In this document: piece after piece, positions 59,790 through 64,000 of the stretch
How positions within the stretch are numbered: position 1 is the stretch's first letter
How the letters are laid out: the number at the start of each line of letters is the position of its first letter
Assembly: GCF_000308375.1 (NCBI RefSeq)
Contig: NZ_BAFQ01000042.1
Location: 25,442 to 89,441 of the forward strand
DNA: 64,000 bases
Origin: Nocardia aobensis NBRC 100429
GTDB lineage: Bacteria; Actinomycetota; Actinomycetes; Mycobacteriales; Mycobacteriaceae
Reading direction: 5' to 3'
Notes under the pieces: generated by a model
Database searches by the model: none
The model's input: only the letters and a program-made list of their open reading frames with translations
Told to the model about the DNA's origin: nothing
Program-made: the position numbers and the translations under genes

Positions 59790-60125
59790 TCACCTGGTCC
59801 GATCGTAGGGTTCGGCCGTGTCGACCGAGGCGTCCATGAGCGCCTCGAGCGGGAGCGGGGCGGTCACCGGAACGTAGGTCCATTCCAGAAAACCCCTCTT
59901 GGACAACGGGAAATCGTCCACATAGCGCCGGGCCTCCGCGACATTGTCCACCTCGAAGACGATCACCACACCCGATTCGTCCGCGCGGGCGTAGTTCTCC
60001 CGGACGATTCCGGCCTTCCAGAGGCGCCACACATTGGCGACCTCCTCGGGCAGATACGGTGTGATGGTCTCGAGAGTGACTCCGGGTTTGAAGCGGTCGA
60101 AGGCGATAACTTTCATGAGATCCAT
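59790..60125 (-). CDS. Small dimeric alpha-beta barrel protein (YCII/muconolactone isomerase-like)
   Basis: 111 residues: MKVIAFDRFKPGVTLETITP, then VWRLWKAGIVRENYARAD, GVVIVFEVDNVAEARRYVDD and FPLSKRGFLEWTYVPV, the pattern of ferredoxin-like alpha-beta barrel proteins such as muconolactone isomerase. Start at ATG 60125 or ATG 60116 (MKVIAF). First gene of a pair with the isochorismatase-fold protein. Activity unknown. Confidence 0.75.
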   Translation of the reverse strand: MDLMKVIAFDRFKPGVTLETITPYLPEEVANVWRLWKAGIVRENYARADESGVVIVFEVDNVAEARRYVDDFPLSKRGFLEWTYVPVTAPLPLEALMDASVDTAEPYDRTR

Positions 60126-60183
60126 GCAAGTCCGGTGATTACAGTGTTACAAGAGCGCACTTTTCGGTAAGTAGGTGAGCGCG

Positions 60184-60516
60184 ATGTCGCAGCGGCGGTA
60201 TTACTGCCCGGTCGAGGTCACTGTCGACCTGATCGGCGGGAAGTGGAAACCGGTGATCCTCGCGCATCTGAAAGAAGGTGTGCGGCGCTACGGTCAACTG
60301 CGCCGGGCCATGCCCTCGACCAGTGAGAAGATGCTGGTACAGCAGTTGCGCGAGCTCGAGGCCGACGGTCTCGTCAGCCGGACCGTCTTCGACACCGTCC
60401 CGCCGCAGGTGGAATACGATCTGACCGCCGAGGGGCGCAGCCTGGTTCCGGTGCTGACCGCACTGTACGAATGGGGCGAAAAGCGATGTGAGCGAACGGG
60501 TGTCACCCTCGGCTGA
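60184..60516 (+). CDS. HxlR-family regulator
   Basis: About 110 residues: YYCPVEVTVDLIGGKWKPVI with the N-terminal Cys of the HxlR family, GVRRYGQLRRAMPSTSEKML, LRELEADGLVSRTVFDTVPP wing, and VEYDLTAEGRSLVPVLTALY. ATG 60184 chosen; GTG 60175 is in frame. Divergent from the YCII-like/isochorismatase-fold pair, which it probably controls; some HxlR proteins sense aldehydes or quinones through the Cys. Confidence 0.88.
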   Translation: MSQRRYYCPVEVTVDLIGGKWKPVILAHLKEGVRRYGQLRRAMPSTSEKMLVQQLRELEADGLVSRTVFDTVPPQVEYDLTAEGRSLVPVLTALYEWGEKRCERTGVTLG

Positions 60517-60537
60517 GCGAGATCGGCGGGCGCGGCG

Positions 60538-61188
60538 TCAGGTACCGGCGGTCAGTATCTCGGTGCGTTCACCGTCGACCACGACGGCGTCGTCGTCGGT
60601 CAGCGCCCAGTGCGGCGTTCCCGCCGCGCGCAAGCGCTCGGCCAGGCGGGTGCCGTGCCCGTCCGGATCGGTGCCCGGCGAATCCACATGCGGCACGATC
60701 GCCCGGTCCACCACTCCCAGTCCGTCCCAGCGCGGATCGATACCGCAGGCGGCCCGCACCTCGGCCGGATCGTCGGCATCCTCCAGGCCGTGCAGATCGG
60801 GCGTCAGCAGGCAAGCGCCCGCGCTGTAACCGGTGTAGGCCAGCGCATCTTCGGCCAGCAACTCCGGCAGCACGAGATCGGCTGCGCTGCGGGCGAATTG
60901 GGCCCGCAGGACGAAGGTGTTGCCGCCGCGGACCCACAGCGCCGGATAGCCGCGCAGCACCCGCTCCAATTCGGCGCGACGACCGACGTAATCACGTAGA
61001 TCGACCACCTCGGGCCGGAAACCGCTGCGCCGCAGCGGAACCAGATCACTGGTCACGGCGCCGGACCACGCGGACGGCCATGCGTCGCAGGCATTCGGAA
61101 TCACCGCGATCGGCCCCGGGCCGCCGACCAGTTCGGCGAACCGGTCGTAGTGGGCGCCGAAGCGGTAGCTGGACAGGAACAGTCGCAC
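60538..61188 (-). CDS. Peptidase S51 (dipeptidase E-like)
   Basis: 216 residues with a class I glutamine-amidotransferase-like fold: RLFLSSYRFGAHYDRF, VIPNACDAWP, ALWVRGGNTFVLRAQF and the nucleophile elbow YTGYSAGACLL (Ser). These match peptidase E, which cuts Asp-X dipeptides. Third gene in a reverse operon after the HIT and mycothiol-type isomerase genes, six bases from the latter. Confidence 0.87.
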   Translation of the reverse strand: MRLFLSSYRFGAHYDRFAELVGGPGPIAVIPNACDAWPSAWSGAVTSDLVPLRRSGFRPEVVDLRDYVGRRAELERVLRGYPALWVRGGNTFVLRAQFARSAADLVLPELLAEDALAYTGYSAGACLLTPDLHGLEDADDPAEVRAACGIDPRWDGLGVVDRAIVPHVDSPGTDPDGHGTRLAERLRAAGTPHWALTDDDAVVVDGERTEILTAGT

Positions 61189-61194
61189 GGCGGA

Positions 61195-62034
61195 TCAGAG
61201 TGTGAACGCGAGATTCGCGGCGATCCGCTCACCCAGTTCCCGGTCGCCGTCGACCTCGATCTCGTCGCGACGGTCCGCGGCGGCGATGCGTCCGCCGCAC
61301 AGGCGGGCGAACAGACTCGACCCCAGCCGGATCACGGTATCGGCCGGCCCATCCAGGGCCGCGACGACTTCCGCGCGCCCGTCGACACGAATGTGCACGG
61401 TGCGGGCGACCGGACCGGTGGTCTCGATCGTGATGCGGGACCCGTCGGGCGCGCCGCCCCGCTTGACCACTACGCGCCCGAGGAAGGGTTCGATCTCGTC
61501 CAGCGCGATCTCGGCGCGCCGGCCGCCCTCGTCCATACCCAGGGCCTTCGCCTCACCGCCGAGTGCGTCGGTGATGTCGAGCTGATGCATCCAGCAGTCG
61601 AACAACCGCACCCGCATGAACCGGCCGTACGGCACCACCCCGATCGGGGACTGGATATCGGCGGCCCAGGCGGCCTCGTCGACGGCCGCCAGCGCAGCGC
61701 GACGGCGGCCGGTCACCTCGGTGAACCGGCGCAGCAGGTCGTCACCGCGCAGCGGCCGCAGCGACTCCAGCCACACCTCGTTCAGCGCGCCGGTGTCGTT
61801 GCGGACGTGGTCGAACGCCCGGACATCGCTGTCCACGTGTGGCAGCGGCTCGCCGAGCAACATCGATTCGATGGCGACGACGTGCGCGAGCACATCGAAG
61901 ACCGTCCAGCCCGGCAGCGGTGACGGCAGCCGCCAGCGGTCCTCGTCCAATCCGCGGGTCAGCTCCGCCAGCGCATCCCACTGGTCGGAGAGCGCACTGG
62001 TCAGTTCGGTGCGGTCGAGTGAGGCTGTGCTCAT
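61195..62034 (-). CDS. Mycothiol-dependent maleylpyruvate isomerase family protein
   Basis: 279 residues. DinB-type four-helix N-terminal domain with a metal triad suggested by the His in FDVLAHVVAIESML and the D-x-x-x-H in VRLFDCWMHQLDI; C-terminal SCP2-like part (ITIETTGPVARTVHIRVDGR). The family uses mycothiol, in keeping with an actinomycete. Start overlaps the HIT stop (ATGA). Substrate unknown. Confidence 0.85.
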   Translation of the reverse strand: MSTASLDRTELTSALSDQWDALAELTRGLDEDRWRLPSPLPGWTVFDVLAHVVAIESMLLGEPLPHVDSDVRAFDHVRNDTGALNEVWLESLRPLRGDDLLRRFTEVTGRRRAALAAVDEAAWAADIQSPIGVVPYGRFMRVRLFDCWMHQLDITDALGGEAKALGMDEGGRRAEIALDEIEPFLGRVVVKRGGAPDGSRITIETTGPVARTVHIRVDGRAEVVAALDGPADTVIRLGSSLFARLCGGRIAAADRRDEIEVDGDRELGERIAANLAFTL

Positions 62035-62501
62035 GAACGAGTCTCCCTGTCGGTCGGGTCGAGTCGGTCCGGCTCCGCGCCGAGCCGGTCGAGCCCGGTG
62101 CGGATCGCGGCCGCCGTGGCCGCCGGATCGTGCGGGCGCCGCAGCAGGAAGCCGCGGGCGAAGGTGAACAGGTCACCACCGCGGCGCGGCACCACGTGCA
62201 GGTGGACGTGATGCACTGTCTGGAAGGCCGCCTTACCGTCGTTGAGGACGAGATTCGCCCCGTCGGCGCCGAGGTCGCTGCGCCGCAACGCCTTCGCGAT
62301 GCGATGGCCCACGCGGAACAGATCCGCGCCCAGGTCGGCGTCGAGTTCGTCGAGGTGGGCGGCATGGCTCTTCGGAATCACCAGGGTGTGCCCCCGGGTG
62401 ATCGGCCGGATGTCGAGGAAGGCGTACACCCGCTCGTCCTCGTAGATCCGCGTCGCCGGTGCGTCGCCCGCGACGATCCGGCAGAAGATGCAGCCACTCA
62501 C
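62031..62501 (-). CDS. HIT family nucleotide hydrolase
   Basis: 156 residues: Zn-type pair CIFC (Cys4, Cys7), FLDIRPITRGHTLVIPKSHA, and the histidine triad HHVHLHVVP (His98, His100, His102). HINT-type nucleoside phosphoramidate hydrolase. GTG 62501 puts the CIFC motif at its usual place; the frame is open further upstream without homology. First gene of the reverse operon. Confidence 0.92.
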   Translation of the reverse strand: MSGCIFCRIVAGDAPATRIYEDERVYAFLDIRPITRGHTLVIPKSHAAHLDELDADLGADLFRVGHRIAKALRRSDLGADGANLVLNDGKAAFQTVHHVHLHVVPRRGGDLFTFARGFLLRRPHDPAATAAAIRTGLDRLGAEPDRLDPTDRETRS

Positions 62502-62650
62502 CAGGCAGACATTACGGCGTACGACGCACCCGGCATAGCCCGCTTCTGTGCTGCGTGAACGGGCATTCGGGAGAAAAGGCGTGGTGTGGTGTGACGTTGA
62601 TCTCAACTAATCTCACCGACCTGCCGGGTACAGTTGCGAGAATTATTTCG

Positions 62651-62672
62651 GAACTTACTGAAAAGTAAGTTC
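62651..62672. promoter_or_regulatory. Perfect 9+9 dyad GAACTTACT-GAAA-AGTAAGTTC before pntAa
   Basis: Nine-base perfect arms around GAAA, 78 bases before the pntAa GTG. A shorter dyad, GTTGA-TC-TCAAC, lies at 62597-62608. Could be an operator or an RNA hairpin in the leader. Confidence 0.6.
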
Positions 62673-62749
62673 TGCTCGGCCAGACCCAACAGGCGGCCCA
62701 CCTGGACATCAGGGGGCCGGCTTGCCGTCACAAGTAAGGAAGTTGACCA

Positions 62750-63916
62750 GTGGAGACAACGCAGGGCGCGAACGAGGGCGCGCAGCCCGGCGACGACAGT
62801 CGCACGTCGCACCGCACGCGTGTCGGTGTGGTTCGTGAGACCAACGCCGATGAACGACGCGTCGCGTTGGTGCCGAAGATCATCCCGAGCCTGGTGAAGC
62901 AGGGTGTGCAGGTCGTCGTCGAAGCCGGCGCGGGGGTCGGGGCGTTGATTCCCGACGAAGCCTACGAGGCCGCGGGCGCGACGATCGGTGATCCGTGGCA
63001 GGCCGAGGTCGTGGTGAAGGTGGCTCCGCCCAACGATGCGGAGATCGCCAAGCTGTCGCGGGACCAGACGCTGATCGGATTCCTGGCTCCGCGCAACGCG
63101 GACAACAAGATCGGCGCGCTACAGGACGCGGGCGTGCGCGCGTTCGCGGTGGAAGCGATTCCGCGGATCTCGCGCGCGCAGGTGATGGACGCCCTGTCCT
63201 CGCAGGCCAATGTCGCGGGGTACAAGGCGGTGCTGCTGGCGGCGTCGGAGTCGACGCGGTTCTTCCCGATGCTGACCACCGCGGCGGGCACGGTGAAGCC
63301 GGCGACGGTGCTGGTGCTCGGTGTGGGTGTTGCGGGTCTGCAGGCCCTGGCCACCGCCAAGCGCCTCGGTGCGCGCACCACCGGATACGACGTGCGGCCC
63401 GAGGTGGCCGATCAGGTGCGGTCGGTGGGCGCGCAATGGCTGGATCTGGGTATCGACGCGGCCGGTGAGGGTGGTTACGCCCGCGAGCTGACCGATGACG
63501 AAAAGGCCCAGCAGCAGCAGGCTTTGGAGGATGCGATCAAGGGCTTCGACGTGGTGGTGACCACCGCGCTGGTGCCGGGTCGCCCCGCGCCGCGCCTGGT
63601 GACCGCCGCCGCGGTGGAGGGAATGAAGCCCGGCAGTGTGATCGTCGATCTCGCGGGGGAGACCGGTGGTAACTGCGAGCTGACCGAGCCCGGTAAGACG
63701 GTGGTCCGCCACGATGTCACGATCTGCTCGCCGTTGAATCTGCCGGCGACGATGCCCGAGCACGCCTCGGAGCTGTACTCGAAGAATATTTCGGCGCTGC
63801 TGGAGCTGATGCTGAAAGACGGCCGGCTCGAGCCCGATTTCGGTGACCAGGTGATCGCCGATTCCTGTGTGGCCGGTGCGCCGAGCCGTCCCGCCGACTC
63901 CGAGGAGCAGGGCTGA
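62750..63916 (+). CDS. pntAa: NAD(P) transhydrogenase subunit alpha 1 (PntAa)
   Basis: NAD(H)-binding domain I of the proton-translocating transhydrogenase, soluble part at the membrane. 388 residues: RVGVVRETNADERRVALVPK, FLAPRNADNK, NVAGYKAVLLAASESTRFFP, VLVLGVGVAGLQALATAKRLGA (NAD loop), DVRPEVADQV, IVDLAGETGGNCELTEPGKT. GTG follows AAGGAAG. Alpha is split into two genes as in other actinobacteria; the stop overlaps pntAb by one base. Confidence 0.95.
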   Translation: METTQGANEGAQPGDDSRTSHRTRVGVVRETNADERRVALVPKIIPSLVKQGVQVVVEAGAGVGALIPDEAYEAAGATIGDPWQAEVVVKVAPPNDAEIAKLSRDQTLIGFLAPRNADNKIGALQDAGVRAFAVEAIPRISRAQVMDALSSQANVAGYKAVLLAASESTRFFPMLTTAAGTVKPATVLVLGVGVAGLQALATAKRLGARTTGYDVRPEVADQVRSVGAQWLDLGIDAAGEGGYARELTDDEKAQQQQALEDAIKGFDVVVTTALVPGRPAPRLVTAAAVEGMKPGSVIVDLAGETGGNCELTEPGKTVVRHDVTICSPLNLPATMPEHASELYSKNISALLELMLKDGRLEPDFGDQVIADSCVAGAPSRPADSEEQG

Positions 63917-64000
63917 TGTATACCGAGCTTTTGGCCAATATCGCGATTCTGGTGCTGTCCGGATTCGTGGGTTTCGCGGTGATCTCCAAGGTGCCCAACA
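63916..64000 (+). CDS. pntAb: NAD(P) transhydrogenase subunit alpha 2 (PntAb), 5' part
   Basis: The first 28 codons are present before the window ends: MYTELLANIAILVLSGFVGF, the start of the first membrane helix of PntAb (domain II). The ATG overlaps the pntAa stop. pntB is expected next, outside the window. Confidence 0.85.
   Translation, partial: MYTELLANIAILVLSGFVGFAVISKVPN

Overview
The window is high-GC DNA from a mycolic-acid actinomycete, most likely a member of the Nocardiaceae (Nocardia or a close relative). The evidence is strong GC bias at third codon positions, many leaderless promoters (TANNNT 6-7 bases before an ATG/GTG), a type VII secretion substrate cassette, the accA3/accD5/accE5 acyl-CoA carboxylase genes with birA and maf, and a gene order that closely follows the Mycobacterium tuberculosis Rv3274c-Rv3314c block as I remember it. 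No rRNA, tRNA, CRISPR array, transposase or phage gene was seen. The window is mostly conserved chromosome with short lineage-specific insertions.

Layout. 0-15 kb: nucleoside salvage (deoA end, add, upp, pmmB, punA), interrupted by a tandem pair of small DMT transporters and by a four-gene reverse-strand cassette (EspC-like, NlpC/P60 with a WXG-like N-terminus, EspD-like, YbaB-like) next to a duplicated acidic protein of the Rv3311 type. RNase Z, an enoyl-CoA hydratase-like protein and the amiB1-amiA1 pair follow. 14-24 kb: gamma-glutamylcyclotransferase-like protein, lpdA, two secreted/membrane proteins of unknown function with repeats, an aminotransferase, and divergent glpK/glpD. 24-36 kb: the lhr-nei2 DNA-repair operon with a damage-type promoter, a VOC protein, a patatin-SDR pair, and the lysine catabolism set pcd / lrpA-lat. 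36-47 kb: accD5-accE5-maf, a SufR-like regulator divergent from sseA, accA3, a Ser/Thr kinase, birA and a PH-domain membrane protein. 47-54 kb: a two-component system, a GtrA-like protein, purK-purE, a TetR regulator and fadE25. 54-64 kb: small proteins, a GlcD-type oxidase, a GroES-like protein, a TetR-regulated MFS exporter, an HxlR-controlled pair, a HIT/maleylpyruvate-isomerase-like/S51 operon, and the start of the pntA transhydrogenase operon.

How it works together. Salvage enzymes recover bases and ribose/deoxyribose phosphate. lat and pcd convert lysine to alpha-aminoadipate under a likely Lrp-type switch. AccA3 (biotin carboxylase/carrier), AccD5 (carboxyltransferase), AccE5 (epsilon) and BirA form the propionyl/acyl-CoA carboxylase that feeds methyl-branched lipid and mycolate synthesis.

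Best leads: a 16-base element shared, with one mismatch, by the accD5 and accA3 promoters; a near-perfect RecA-independent damage promoter at lhr; perfect 7+7 palindromes beside fadE25; the T7SS-substrate cassette; an apparently complete CxxxxC motif in LpdA; and a 57-residue membrane protein at 23790-23963.
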